This document shows, piece after piece, positions 32,901 to 50,265 of a stretch of 64,000 bases of DNA. The translations under genes were made by a program, and so were the position numbers. Under the pieces are notes generated by a model. That model ran no database searches and was not told where the DNA came from. It saw only the letters and a list, made by a program, of their open reading frames with translations. The stretch's first letter is position 1. The number at the start of each line of letters is the position of its first letter. Source of the DNA: Poa pratensis (taxonomy: Eukaryota; Streptophyta; Magnoliopsida; Poales; Poaceae); NCBI GenBank assembly GCA_947311845.1, contig CAMZMU010000027.1, forward strand, positions 32,255,723-32,319,722, given 5' to 3'.

Positions 32901-33425
32901 ATAGCCAAATCCAAATGAGCGGACAAACAGCGTCGCCGGAGACCGTGACGTGCAAGTTGGAGTATGCATGTTGGCGGGACGTCCGTCAGATCAGATTTAT
33001 CTGTCCGCCTCGCCAAGTGATTAACGAAATACATGCATAGACGTGACATGGACCACCGATTTTACTGAACAGCAAAGTGTCTAGCGGACAGTCCGCTCAG
33101 CCTGCCGGACCGGCCGCCTACATCCCTAAGTTGGAGCAAGAAACCAAGCCATCCATGACATGGTGAAATCAGAGGACCAGATCTCGGCATGACATCGCAG
33201 TGTGATGCGAATGCGATCGCAATGCACGCTGTCGGAGCATGGTGAGCGCCAAAAATGCTGGTCTCACTCTCACGCCGTGGACCTGGCCGTTGAAACGGGA
33301 GGGTGCTAGTTGTGTCGTGACGTCTTTTGGCGGGGCGTTTCGGCAAGAGATCGACCGGCGTTCCGACGAGGTCACATCCGGCCGGCCAAGACGACAATTG
33401 TGACGTATGACATTTTTTGCACATT
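29985..33425 (+). repeat. Long repeat segment, copy 2, with internal triplication
   Basis: Paralogous to 35875-38690: GTCGTGTGGCA, GTGCCGGCCGGCAAGGTGTT, TCCCGTCGGAGATCTCTCCG and the later AT-rich part all recur in order. The tandem array at 30445-32745 is confined to this copy. The end near 33320-33425 carries the dispersed word GGCGGGGCGTTTCGGCAAGA. Open frames inside show no domain and recur only because the repeat does. Confidence 0.8.
30445..32745 (+). repeat. 844-bp tandem repeat, about 2.7 copies
   Basis: The words GCAAATGGTCATTATTTATT at 30445, 31289 and 32133 give an exact period of 844 bp twice. Units one and two are almost identical across the whole length. The third stops near 32745, where the sequence returns to the unique repeat tail (ATATTTGAACGCGTAGTACG). 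The spacer 31070-31288, present once between each pair of units, is absent from copy 3 at 35875-38690. Confidence 0.9.
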
Positions 33426-34387
33426 ATCCATAAATATGGTCTACTTTGTGTGATAATTGGATGGGTGCCATTTTCACCATATTTTTTGTACTTGCTACAC
33501 AAAAATGTCATTTTTTACAATTAAAAAGAAAATGATATTTATAAAAATATTTTGAAAAAACTTAGTTCTGCAACATTGTTTGCCATACCAAGATACACCT
33601 ATGTGTTAAATATGGGCACATTATCACAAACTATGGCACGAGAATGGTCATATCTAGGTTATTTGACTCTAAACTTCTACATGTTTATAAATGATTGACC
33701 TTTTTGTGAAGAAGTTTTTTGGAAACTTTGTCAAAACTCAAGTTTATCATTTATCCTAGCAACTAGTACACATAAAAAAACTCCATGCCGAAGGATTTCA
33801 TTTTCTGAGTATTGTTTCACTTCCTTTTATTTTGTTGAAAAAATGGTCAAAATAGACCCGTGCCATAGTTTGTGATATTGTGTCCATATTTGATACATAG
33901 GTGTGTCTTGATATGGCAAACATTGTTGGCAAAAACAATTTCCAAATTATTTTTATAAATATTATTTTCCATTTTTTAAGTGCAAAAAATGACTCTTTTA
34001 TTAAGCAAGTACCAAAAATATGTTGCAAAAAGTAATATGCATGGTGAAAATGATGATATGGATGTCATATTTGGATTTCTCTAATTTTTCTAATCGATTT
34101 AGACATTTTATTTGTTAAATTTTGATTTATGGATTTAAATATATGATTTATTTCATATTAAATGAAAAATAGAAAAAATGAGAGTGACATATGCTGACGG
34201 TTTTGCCGTCGGCGTAGCGCTGCTGGACCTAAGCCGACGGCAAAACCGTCGGCATAGGTCTGGTGAACCGCCGTCGGCTTAGGCCTGTGTCAATTTTTTT
34301 TGCCTCGCGGGGTCTATGCCGATGGCCCCGACAAAAAGCCGTCGGCGTAGGCTCTGGCCGTCGGCATAGAGCCCCGTTCCTGTAGTG
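33426..34387 (-). mobile_element. CACTA transposon end with inner inverted repeat
   Basis: The minus strand from 34387 reads CACTACAGGAACGGGGCTC, a CACTA-type terminus. It is followed by many subterminal GCCGACGGC / GCCGTCGGC units (34195-34380). Further in, two arms (33465-33660 and 33855-34065) are inverted repeats, for example GTGATATTGTGTCCATA against the complement of TATGGGCACATTATCAC. The other terminus and a transposase were not found, so it is truncated or non-autonomous. Confidence 0.7.
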
Positions 34388-35840
34388 TCTCGCCCAGAGT
34401 GACTCGGGCGGCGACCCCCAAACCCTAACCCGCGCCGTTCCTCCTCTGCGCCCGCTCCGCCGCCGCAGGAGGAAGCCGCCGGGCGAGGCTCGCGCGGCCG
34501 TTGGCGGCGGGGCGCCTCCTCGCGGCTCGTTGCATCCCTGGGCGGCGAGACTCAGCGGGAGCGGCTGTTCGCCGGCGCGCGTGCGCCCTCTTCGTGGCGG
34601 GTCCTGCGGGCTCTACCGGCGGCGAGCCGTTCCGTTAGGCGGTGGGGCTTGGCGACCGGTGGTGGGTCGACGGTGGTTCTCCTTGGCGGCGGCGGGCCCG
34701 GGCTCGATCTGGGCTCCGGATGGGCCCGTGCTGCATCTGCAATCTCAGCGCTACGGCGCTCGGATCCGGCCTTTCGGCAGCACCATGGTGCACGCTCGGT
34801 GCGCGTCGGGCATGTTGTTGGGCTGCTGCCCAGAACCGCGGTGGTTGTTGGCCTCTCGGGCGGCACTTCTCAGGTCCTTGCCGGCATGGTGCTCGGGAGG
34901 ATTGGTGTTTGTGCTGCGTCCGGCAGCCCTGGTGGTCCGGCGCCCTCTGCTGAAGCTCGCCGCGGGTGGTCTCCCCGGGCGGAGGCTGCGGCAGCTGCTG
35001 CTGGTGGTCGATTGGGATGTGCTTGACCTCCGGGTGAGAACCCTGCATCGATTTTTCGTTGCCGGCGGCAGCTATGTCTTTTGGCATCGTTTCCTCGCAG
35101 GAGGTGCCATTGTGGAGTTTGAGCACCCTCAGTTCATTGCCTGGTGGTCTCCAGGTGAAAAATCATGATTCGTCTTGCTGGATCAGATGACGGTGTTGTG
35201 CCCTCGACAACAGATTCTTCTTGGAGGCGTCATTTTGGAGACCCAGCGATGGCTCTTGCTGCTGCATGGGGCTGTTGGTGCTGTGTTTGGTGGTGTTGGT
35301 GCGGCCAGCTTGGGGCCAACGGCGAGTGTTCTCTCTTCGGCCGGCATTCGCGTGCTTTCCCAAGAACCTCCGATGGTTGCCATTGCGGTGTGGAAGCGTC
35401 GTGTTCTCGGTGGCGTCTCGGCTCACCTTTGCTCGATGACGACGCAATGTATGTCTCCCCCACCTGCTTTCGTCTCGACCTCCGTGGCGGAGCTCCCCAT
35501 CTAGGGTAGTGCTAGGTGCTAGGCTTGACACTCCGATGATGATGGTGGTGCTCCTGAGTTGTGCCGTGGGGTTCGAGTCGCATGCCGGTGCGGTGCGTGA
35601 GGCTGATTGCCGAGTCTTGTCATTGTGATCCTTCGACTGCACCTCTTGTCTCTCTTGGTCGCTCTTGCTTTCCCTCTTCTAGTTGTCTTTTTTTCCCTTA
35701 TATTTTCGTTGTTCTCTCTTCCCTTGTATCCCCTGTAAATTTCTCCATCCATTGTAAGAACATGGCCCGTCAGACTACTTTTCGATGAATGCAACAAACA
35801 TTGGGGAATTTTATTCCACCTGTCAATCTCGATTTTTTTT
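34388..35840 (+). mobile_element. GC-rich retroposon-like block
   Basis: It starts like grass LINE 5' leaders (GCGACCCCCAAACCCTAACC). It carries a 212-codon frame (34530-35168) with no recognised domain, and segments such as GGATCAGATGACGGTG and TTCTTGGAGGCGTC that recur in non-autonomous grass retroposons. No poly(A) tail or target duplication was found, so the identity is tentative. Confidence 0.4.
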
Positions 35841-36317
35841 TTTGCTAGTGTTAAAAAATTTCCAGCAAGCATATTGATAAAGTCGTGTGGCAGTAAACGA
35901 CAATGGTGGCAGTGCTCTTTTCCACCAGAGCTCTAAAACAATGGCGGCAGTATACCTACCAAAAAGCATTAAACAACGAAAGAAGTCGATCGTTTTCTAG
36001 AATCTAGACCATATTTCATTCATTGTTTTGTGCCGGCCGGCAAGGTGTTGAGCAAAACCCCTGGAGCTGTAACAACGATACAGTCATGCATGCAACAGCC
36101 AGCTAGCTAGAGGAGAACCTGACACGAGCTTTTGAGTAATTAGGTCGCGCAAGGCACTGCCCAACCAAATCGCGCATTCATGGCATATCCCGTCGGAGAT
36201 CTCTCCGAAAACGATTGAAGTGTGTACCGTCACGAAGTAGACAGGATTCCCATCAAGACTTACTCCGTAGAAAAAAAGGGATTAGTGTTTGTGTTGTCGT
36301 TGTAGCAGCATCTCGGC

Positions 36318-37275
36318 GGTGATGCCGTTCGGTGGGGATGGATTAGGGGAGGCCGGATCTGTGTAGTTAGGTTTAGTTTTTCCTTGTTTTTCTTGTTGTC
36401 CTACGTGGCGTCTTGGAGTAGGTCGCCGGCTCCCATCGGCCGGATCTGGCGAGCCTCCGTTCTGGTGTTCGTCGCTGTACTGCTCTGGTGGCGCGAGCAG
36501 CTGCAAGCGGTGGAGTTGAGACGGAGCATCTCTGATAATAAGGCCGTCTTCCCCGCTTTTCTTGTCTCGGTGGTCTTGGTGCTCGGCGGGGCGCTGAGCA
36601 ACGAGACCTGGCGAGTGCTTCCACAGTGCTTTGGTGCGGTGCTGGGAAGCGGTGGTCCTGCATCTTGATGGCGCTTCCGTGGAGGAAGACGAAGTTTTGG
36701 TGCTGGGCGACAGCTCGGTTCAATAAGCGCCCATATGCCTCCTTCGGTATGATCTCTAGTGCTCTTCTTCCTCTCTTGGCCGGCCGTGGTGGTGAGGGTG
36801 AGAGGTGTGCTGCAGCGATGGATTTGCTTGCTGGAGGGGGTCGGGAGTTTTGTGGTACTGCGCGTTGGAGAAGATCATCGGTGGCCGGTGGATGGCTATT
36901 GACTCAAGGTGCTGGCGGGCAGCAGCTCCAAGCCTGGTCGCCGCCGTTGCGACGGGCTCTTGTCAACCTCTCTCGGAGGCCCTTTCGAGTTGAGGTGGTG
37001 GCATTTCACTCCCATCCTGAGCCAAGTGGTTTCGTCCCCGGCTCCGGTGTGGGGGGCTATCGCCTGAGCTCGCCGTTCTTCAGTGCAAGTGGAGAAGACG
37101 ATGGACTCAATCGCGTTCCTCTTTCTCCGTTCAGGGTGTTTTGTGAGAAAGTAGAGGACTTCTTTTTAATTTGGTTTTCATGTAAGGTCCTCTATGTAAA
37201 TTGTACGGCACTGTTGACTATATAATGCAGTATCCAGACCCTTCGGGGTCTATCCCTGTTCAAAAAAAAAAAAAA
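36318..37275 (+). mobile_element. Retroposon with poly(A) tail
   Basis: This block is absent from the paralogous segment at about 30415. It ends in GGGGTCTATCCCTGTTC followed by about 14 A. It carries a 199-codon frame (36626-37225) without recognised motifs. It probably replaced a few bases of target; no clear target duplication is visible. A LINE-derived or other non-autonomous retroposon fits. Confidence 0.6.
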
Positions 37276-37925
37276 ACTATCAGCAAGCAATTGGTCGTTA
37301 TTTAGTCCATGCTTCTCTCAGCGCGCGCGTGCTTTTCAGCAAACAGTGACGAGCTTGTACATGTGTCTAGATTCAGGCGATGAAACTGTGCATGCATGTT
37401 TAATGCGCGATATCCACGTGCAGCCCTCGCTCTCGCTGTCGTCCGAGCATCCATCAGGGGACTGTGTGTCTGCTTGGTTGATTGGCCGGCCCAGACACGC
37501 TGTCTCAGACTGTTAATTCATCAAAATTTGTCTGGTCGCATTTCTTTACATAATGTTTATTCTTCAACATTTCTTAAATATGTTACTTTGGAAGTATAGA
37601 TCGAACTAAAAGTGGAGAAGCCTTTTTTATAGAAATATTCAAAATTCTCCATATTCAGAGTTTATCAATAATTAGTTTGAAGTGATTTTCAACTATTTCT
37701 CTTATATTTTTTATATGTTTATTTTGTGCAACGAAATGAACATTGAACTACCTTAACCTATCTTTTGTTATTTTAAATTGATATAAATTGTTATTAAATA
37801 TATTAAAATACAATCAATGTAATTTTGGCTAATATATAATTCTTCTTTATTTTTAAAATTTAATCAGTGTTTACTATTGAGTGATCTTGATGATCGGTGC
37901 TAATGTTAACTAGTGATAAATACTA

Positions 37926-38020
37926 CTCCCTCCGATCCACTAAAAGTGTTGTGAGAAATGAACTTGTCTAGCACAATTTCATAGTTGTACAAGCGACAGT
38001 TTTTTGTGGACAGGAGGGAG
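37926..38020. mobile_element. Stowaway-like MITE (95 bp)
   Basis: Ends CTCCCTCCGATCCAC and GTGGACAGGAGGGAG are flanked by TA (37924-37925, 38021-38022). Confidence 0.8.
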
Positions 38021-38663
38021 TAGCACATATACATGTCTACTATGTAGGTCTAAATTGTGTAGTAAAATATTTTTTCGTACGCGATGTACGCAAAAAAGAC
38101 AAACATAGCAAGTACACTCAGTTCTTTTTTTACCTTTTTACTAGTCATAATTTTGTGTAGCCTAAAATACAACTATATAGATAACATGTCCACATATTGT
38201 TTTTGGAATTTTTTGAAAGATCGAAATAACATTTTCGATTTAAAAAATATCAGGATCACAGGAGTTCGGGAGCCAAAAGGTCCTCTCTCATGTCTATATA
38301 TCGATATTTTAATATCACAGTGAAGGTCCACTTTATGTATACTGGTTATAAAAACGTATGGTTTAATTTATGCGTGCATTCCTCTAGATATTTGTACGCG
38401 TAGTACGTGCACCAATTCATCCACGGATCCGTGTATATGTGAACATAATATACGCATGCACATCGACGTACTCAGAGGATCAGACCGTGACGTGCAAGTT
38501 GGCGCAAGAGACCAAACCGGCGATGACATGGTGAAATCAGAGGAACAGATCTGGGCATGACATCGCAAGCGTGATGCGAATGCGATCGCAATGCGGCCTG
38601 TCGGAGCATGGAGAGCGCCTGGCCCAAAACTGCTGGTCTCATGCCGTGGACCTGGCCGTTGAA

Positions 38664-38697
38664 ACGGAGGGTCTGTGTCCAGAGACAGACCCTCCGT
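38664..38697. repeat. 13-bp perfect stem-loop
   Basis: Arms ACGGAGGGTCTGT and ACAGACCCTCCGT enclose an 8-base loop at the right end of repeat copy 3. The function is unknown. Confidence 0.6.
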
Positions 38698-38725
38698 ACG
38701 TGGCATCCTATCGTGCGTGTACATC

Positions 38726-39613
38726 CTTTTTTTTTGCATGGTAATACGATTCTCATTGATAAATAAAAGACGAGATACAAAGTACGTATACACCGATCTT
38801 ACAGATCTGAAAAGATAGGATAAACCTATGTGACAAACCGACGCCTATCCATCTTCTTCGGCACCAGCGTACCACCCACCAAAGAAAAATAGACAGATCA
38901 CCTCTTCACCCGAGCTCGACGCGGCTCCATCGCTGATCATCAGCTTTTCGGACCTCCAAAGTAGTTTGCCATAGGACAAACTATTGCCGTTGAAAGAATC
39001 AGGCCGGGGCAGCACGACCCCGGACACGACACCGAACTTCAGCACTGGCACCCCCGCACGACGTTGTCGGAGTAGGGAACCAGAACCGTCAGCCTCCAAC
39101 CACGAACCCACCACAAGGTGCACCATCTTACAACTGCCACCAGTGCAGACCACCGTCTGCACGTACTCCTGGACGAATCCTCTCTGCTCCGCCATGGCGC
39201 CGGAGACAACGCCGCAGCAACGGGGACAAAGCAGGAGGAAAAACCCATCTGATGGAGTCGTCGCCGCCGCCTCGCCGACACCATCCATGTACCCCACAGC
39301 CACCGATCTGAAAGATCGGCAAGCACACAGTGCCACCAACTCCGAGACGCCGCCATGAAGGACAACGTCGGTGTGGGAATAGAGTTGAGGCAGATTTATT
39401 TGCCCGGGCGCCGCTCCCACCACCCCAACGGCGCACCATGCCAGAAAACTACTAACCCTAATTACCATGCAAAAAACGGGGTCCCCCTCCCTCCTGCCGC
39501 CGGAGCGGCAAGCGGAAGGAGAGGGGCCCAGCAAATTCGCGGAGATTGGAGCAGGAAAACTTTTTCGCCGCCGCCTGTTAGGAGACGCGGAAGACCTAGC
39601 CGCACGCAGGAAT
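38726..39613 (-). mobile_element. Retroposon on the minus strand with poly(A)
   Basis: The insertion separates GTGTACATCC from TTACCGATCCAG, which are contiguous in the paralog at about 41172-41195. The plus-strand T run at its left edge is the poly(A) tail of a minus-strand insert. An open frame of 287 codons (39708-38845) spans nearly the whole insert and part of the flank, with no recognised domain. Probably a non-autonomous LINE-type retroposon; the long frame may be chance in GC-rich sequence. Confidence 0.6.
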
Positions 39614-39639
39614 TCCTTACCGATCCAGTTCTTACGTCG

Positions 39640-40570
39640 TATACGCGCGGCCGGTGTCCATACATCCATCCACCGTGCATGCATGGAACTTGTTTGAGAT
39701 TCGTGCATGCATGGAACTTGTCGAGATCAGAAGAGACAAACAACGTTTAAGCCTGGCACGTACAAGGTGTTGTTCGGCGGTTGTTGCTAGTAGTGTAGGG
39801 CGAGCAACATCGTCTATTTTGCAAGCCACGATTCTGCCGTCGTAAAAAACAAACATCCGTAACCCTAGAGGCGACTAGGACATGCAACCACTTTGCGCCC
39901 CCTGCCTCCTCCGTCCGCCGTTACGGCGACAAAGGGGGGGGGGACCTCTGCGTTTCGACTCTACCACGTAGGCAGGGTTTGCTTAGGTTTTTTCAGGGGC
40001 ATCACACCGGTGGCAGGAGCGGCCGGCTTCTCCCCCATCTCGGCGGTGCTCTAGCTGGCGGCGGCATGGAGCAAGTGGCTTGATTCTCTCGTCGTTCTTT
40101 AGATTAGTTTCTTGGTAAGTCACTAGTGCTTATCGTTCTCGCGGCCAGCGCGAGGCGTATGCTCTGGAGAAGGTCATGGATCTGTCATTCTTCCTTGACT
40201 TTGTCCCTTGGGACGCGGTGGGGCTGGGTCCAAGATAGCAGGAGGACGTCCCCCGGTCGACGTGTCACAACGACATCTGTCTCGCTACTTGAAGTGGGTG
40301 TGTTCATCCATTGACTCCCAAAGCCTTATCGGCGATGGTACTTCTTTGGATGTTGCAATGGTGGTGGCTTGACGTCTCTTCCGCCGTGCGCCTCGGCGGT
40401 GCTGGAGTTGCTTGACGTCTCTTCCGGCGTGCGCCTCGGTGGTGCTGGAGTTGCTTGACGTCTCTTCCGGCATACCCCCCGTCGGTGCTGGAGTTGCTTG
40501 AACGCCGCTAGTTTCGATGTGTGCAAAAAAGTCTATTGATTGTTTTGTATTTTTCGATCCGTTTGGTTAT
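39640..40570 (+). repeat. Tandem segmental duplication, left copy
   Basis: Matches 41205-42370 in order: GCATGGAACTTGT, TATTTTGCAAGCCACGAT, CCCTAGAGGCGACTAGG, GACCACTTTGCGCCC-like, TTTTTTCAGGGGC, GGTCGACGTG, GAGTTGCTTGA. No gene was recognised. A 10-G run lies near 39935. Confidence 0.75.
40360..40503 (+). repeat. Minisatellite, three units of about 48 bp
   Basis: The unit contains GCTTGACGTCTCTTCCGGCG ... GGTGCTGGAGTT. The homologous place in the right duplication copy (about 42215-42270) has one unit, so it expanded after the duplication. Confidence 0.8.
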
Positions 40571-40604
40571 ATCCGCAACGTTTCCGAGTCAACTATTTTT
40601 TCCT

Positions 40605-40700
40605 TGTGACGTCCCTTGGCGGAGCGTTTCCGCAAGAAATCGATCGGGGTTACGAGGCGTACACTTCTCTTGGGGCAAGACGACAAGCGTGACATATCAC
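40605..40700 (+). repeat. Dispersed repeat word block
   Basis: GTGACGTCCCTTGGCGGAGC ... CAAGAAATCGATCGG ... GGCAAGACGACAA recurs at 33320-33410, and inverted at 18625-18690 and 63885-64000. It appears to be one end of the long repeat family. Confidence 0.65.
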
Positions 40701-40759
40701 ATATTTATGGCACATTATGTACGAGGCATGTCACATGGTTATCCATACTATCTAATATA

Positions 40760-40882
40760 CTCCCTCTGTCCCAAAATAAGTGTCTCAATTTTGCCCAAAA
40801 AACAGATGTATCTATACATGTCATGTATAGATATATCACTTTTGAGCAAACTTGAGACATTTATATTTTTGGACGGAGGGAG
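40760..40882. mobile_element. Stowaway MITE (123 bp)
   Basis: Ends CTCCCTCTGTCCCAAAATAA and GGACGGAGGGAG are flanked by TA (40758-40759, 40883-40884), with hairpin centre ATACATGTCATGTAT. Confidence 0.85.
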
Positions 40883-41204
40883 TATCTCGCATTGAGAACC
40901 TACCTGTTGCAGGATGGTTAGGAGGGTGGTTCTAGCCCAAACCCATGAGAGTTCAAACCCTTGGTTTAACGCCGTTGTTTCTCATTTAAGACGGAATATT
41001 CTTCGGTGCGAGGTGACGCAGCGAGACAACTGCGGTGACTTCGTCAATCTCAAGACTCGACCCGCCGGCTCAGTCTCTCGTAGATGCTCATAGGGGTAGG
41101 GTGTACGTGTGTGCGTTCATAGGATGAGTTTGTACGCGTGTATTTTCGGGAAAAAAATATCTCGCATCCTAGCGTGTACATCCTTACCGATCCAGTTTTT
41201 AAGT

Positions 41205-42370
41205 ACGTACGTATATGCGCGGCCGGTGTCCATATATCCATCCACCGTGCATGCATGCATGCATATGCATGGAACTTGTTTGAGATTCGAGCATGTATGT
41301 TTTGAGTGTCTGAGATCAAAAGCGAGAAATTAACAACGTTCAAGCCTGGCACAAGGTGTTGTGCTGCGGTTGTTAGTAGAGCTAGCTAGCAACCATTGTG
41401 TAAATATAGGGCGAGGCGGCGAGCAAGATCGTCTATTTTGCAAGCCACGATAACATCCCAAACCCTAGAGGCGACTAGGGCAAGCGACCACTTTGCGCCC
41501 TCCCTTCGCCTGGCGAGGCTGCAGGTTCCTGCCTCCTCCGTCCGACGTTCCGGTGGGACGGAGCTGTCTTAAGGCGCTGGTGTCAGCTGACCCCAATGAA
41601 AACAACCAAATTCTTCATTAGTTTGCACTAGTTACTGATTACTTATAGAAAATGACACCAGTCAAATAGAGAAAATATAGTCTTGACCCCAGTGGCATTT
41701 TATCCTAGCTTCGTCCCTGGCGACGGCAGAGGGTGGGGGCCTCGACGTTTCAACTCTACCGCGTAGGCTGGGTTTGGCTAGGTTTTTTCAGGGGCGTCAC
41801 ACCGGCGATGGGGACGGCGCCTCATAGGAGTAAAGTGCCCCGGCCAGCTTCTCCCCCATCACGGCGGTGCTCTAATTGGCGGCGACGTGTAGCAGGTGGC
41901 TTGGTCCTCTCGTCATTCTTTAGATATGGCGAGATTAGTTTTTTGATGAGTCGCTAGCATTTATCATTTCTCGCGGCAACACTAGCGGCCAGCGGATGCT
42001 CTGGAATGATGATGTTGGTCTGAAGGTCGTGCATATGTCGTTCTTCCTCGGCTTTGTCGATGGGATGCGGCGGGGCTGGGTCCAAGATAGCACGGGGACG
42101 TCCCCAGGTCGACGTGCCATAACGACATGTGCCTCGCTGCTTGCAGTGGGTGTGTTCGTCGATCAACTCATAGAGCCTTATTGGTGATGGTGCTCCTTTG
42201 GTTGTTGCAATGGTGGAGGCTTGACGTCTCTTCCGGAGTGCGCCTCGGCGGTGCTGGAGTTGCTTGACGGCCTCTAGTTTCGATGTGTGCAGAAAAATCT
42301 AGTGATCGTTTTTTATTTTTTTTTATCTGTTATGTTCTATCAGCAACCTTTCCGGGTCAACTGTTTTTTC
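41205..42370 (+). repeat. Tandem segmental duplication, right copy
   Basis: Right partner of 39640-40570. It holds an extra stretch near 41560-41720 (GCGCTGGTGTCAGCTGACCC ... CTAGCTTCGTCCCTGG) not in the left copy, which looks like a small transposon remnant. Confidence 0.7.
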
Positions 42371-43204
42371 CTTGTCTATTTTTGTTTAATTTTCACATGT
42401 GTTGCTTGATTTGCTGTTAGTAGAATATGGTGTGGCAACCATTTGATCGATCGAGTCCCAATGCACATGGTTTGCTATTGGCCGGTACGCCGTGGAAAAC
42501 GTAGGTACCGTGTGCGCGGCGGCCGGCCGAAGGGACCGTTTCTTGTACGCGGCCCATACAATGCAGTAATGCTCGATATATTATTGTGGTGGACCGAAGC
42601 ATCCTCGCCCGCGTGAGCATCGATTCGGGTGGATCTCGCGCGGCGCGATCGACCAAGTTGTCTGCGCTCTAGCTTCCTGGACGTCGTCGTCAACTTGTAG
42701 TGATCACACACGTAAGCAATGGAGGTACGTACAGCCATAACTGTCCGACAACTCATTTAAGCAATGGAGGTAAGAATGGAGGTATAGGCTGATACGGTCT
42801 TCGTGTTTCTACCGCTTTCTAGTTTTTATTTTGACATCGGCCGTGTTATGTGTGCTCCTTCTATATTAATATAAAAGACAAAGCTTTTGCCTTCGTTTAA
42901 AAAAAAATTCATCGACATTCTTCAACTAAGGCGGCGGCGCGTACTACCAGATGAGGGCAGTGGCGGATCTAGTTACGATTTGGGACCAGATCATACTCAG
43001 CAGGATCTGAACTCAAGTTTGCAGTCTGAAACACATTTTTCACGAAATTTATGGTGAGTGCCCCCTCATCCAGGGGCGGATTCAGTGGGGGTGGCAAGCT
43101 TATTATTAAGCTTATGCACTTCACATTTAGCTAAAAACATACATAGGATTAGTTAAAATACTAGTAAGCAATTGAAATTTTGTATTTTGGAGGGGGTGCC
43201 ATGG
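42371..43204. other. Intergenic with hAT-like remnants
   Basis: No gene is supported. CAGTGGCGGATCTAG at 42959 and CAGGGGCGGATTCAGTGG at 43074 resemble hAT-MITE ends, but target duplications could not be matched. Confidence 0.4.
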
Positions 43205-43497
43205 CACCCATGACGCCCCCATTTTGTAAATTTAGGAGGACCATTTTGAAAAATTAGAAGGACCATTTTGTAAATTTAGGAGGACCATTTTGTAAAATTA
43301 GAAGGACCATTTTGTAAAATTAATATTACTCCAGGGGTTTTTCTGAAAATTTACCGTCCAAAACGGACTGACAAGTGGGGCCAGTGACCTGCGTGCACGC
43401 ACTTGTCGAGTTGTGTGACCAAATAATCACATTCTGAAGAAGTGTGACTTAAGTGCACATCGACGACGAGTTGTGTGACCGCTGGTGCTATTAACTC
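43205..43497. mobile_element. Partial fold-back element, relative of 11488-11893
   Basis: Carries five alternating AGGAGGACCATTTT / AGAAGGACCATTTT units, then TTTACCGTCCAAAACGGACTGAC and AAGTGTGACTTAAGTGCACAT as in the D intron 2 element. It ends CTGGTGCTATTAACTC, the complement of GAGTTAATGGCACC at the D element start. The left arm is missing. Confidence 0.6.
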
Positions 43498-43517
43498 TTT
43501 TTTGTCGATGATTATTA

Positions 43518-43640
43518 CTCTCTCCTTTCCAAATTAGATAACTTTCAGTTGTCCACATGCTGATGTATCTGTACTTGTAAAATGTCTAGATACATCTGCA
43601 TGTGGACTTATTGAAGTCATCTAATTTGAAACCGAGGGAC
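43518..43640. mobile_element. Stowaway MITE
   Basis: CTCTCTCCTTTCCAAATTAG follows TA, and the inverted CTAATTTGAAACCGAGGGA closes it. The inner stem is TCCACATGCTGATGTATCTG / TACATCTGCATGTGGA. Confidence 0.75.
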
Positions 43641-43734
43641 AAAATGATCATCCACGAGCGAGGAACTAGACCCGCCCACGTTTCTTGCAAAATTATCACG
43701 GATCTGTTGAACACTGTTCATCACTGTAGATGAG

Positions 43735-49422
<5,688 letters not shown>

Positions 49423-50140
49423 AGGCGGAGTTCGACCCCAGGGCCATGCTGGCCACCGGGCAGGGTATCTTCCCGCCGCCGGCCGATTCATCGCCGCTCT
49501 TGTCGGATTCTTGACCCAGAAGACTAGCTACGACGATTAACTATATATCATAGCTAGGTAGTTAGGCGTATGTAATTGGAGATCAAAGAGGACGATTGAT
49601 TAGTTAATTAGATTGACGTTGTGTATATAGCTACTTAACTTAGCCAATCCAATTTGGTTGGTTAATTATGTACAATTAGGCCGAGGAAACTCAGAATGCG
49701 CCCATTGGTGTCCTTTTATTGTTTCTAGAAAGAGCTGTATATAATGAAAATAGTATACATAACAGAGAAATGCCTATATATATGCAAATTGTTTTACCAA
49801 AAATGAAGGTAATAAGAAAGCTGCCCTATCTTGCCCTACTGTGATTTCGCCCCTACCTATGTATATGCAAGCTTCTCTCTCCAAAAAACAAGGTAGGGCG
49901 ACTGCCCTAACTTTCCCTACTGGAGGCTTCGCCTTTCAGGAAGAGTTCTGTGTTTGCGGTACTGATCTGATTCACCGATTCCTACACTTGTGAGTTTAAC
50001 ATACGGGAGATGTATTTTAGCCAACTGGTGCCTTTTATTTAAAATGCATTTTAAGCACGTTTCAAAATCCACGTGTGAAATTCCTATATTAACACGCAAC
50101 GAGGCCAAGCTCAAGGTCATTGTTCCACCAATCAAATCTA

Positions 50141-50262
50141 CTCTCTCCGTTTCAAAAATGATGACTTTCATCTGTACAAAAGTGGATGTACCTATACATG
50201 TATATAGCTAAATACATCCACTTTTGCACAAATGGAAGTCATCCTTTTTGGAACGGAGGGAG
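50141..50262. mobile_element. Stowaway MITE (122 bp), spacer copy 3
   Basis: Same insertion as 8185-8306, with TA at 50139-50140 and 50263-50264. Confidence 0.85.
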
Positions 50263-50265
50263 TAC

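Larger units (their letters stand above)
35875..38690 (+). repeat. Long repeat segment, copy 3, interrupted by a retroposon
   Basis: Collinear with 29985-33425. It differs by a retroposon at 36318-37275, by single rather than tandem copy of the 844-bp unit, and by a 37480-37860 portion missing from copy 2 but shared with copy 1 (TTGAACTACCTTAACCTATC). A MITE lies at 37926-38020. Confidence 0.8.

Noticed and set aside
34530..35168. 212-codon frame as a host gene
   Set aside because: It sits in a retroposon-like block, with competing frames of 103-163 codons on both strands, and no known domain.
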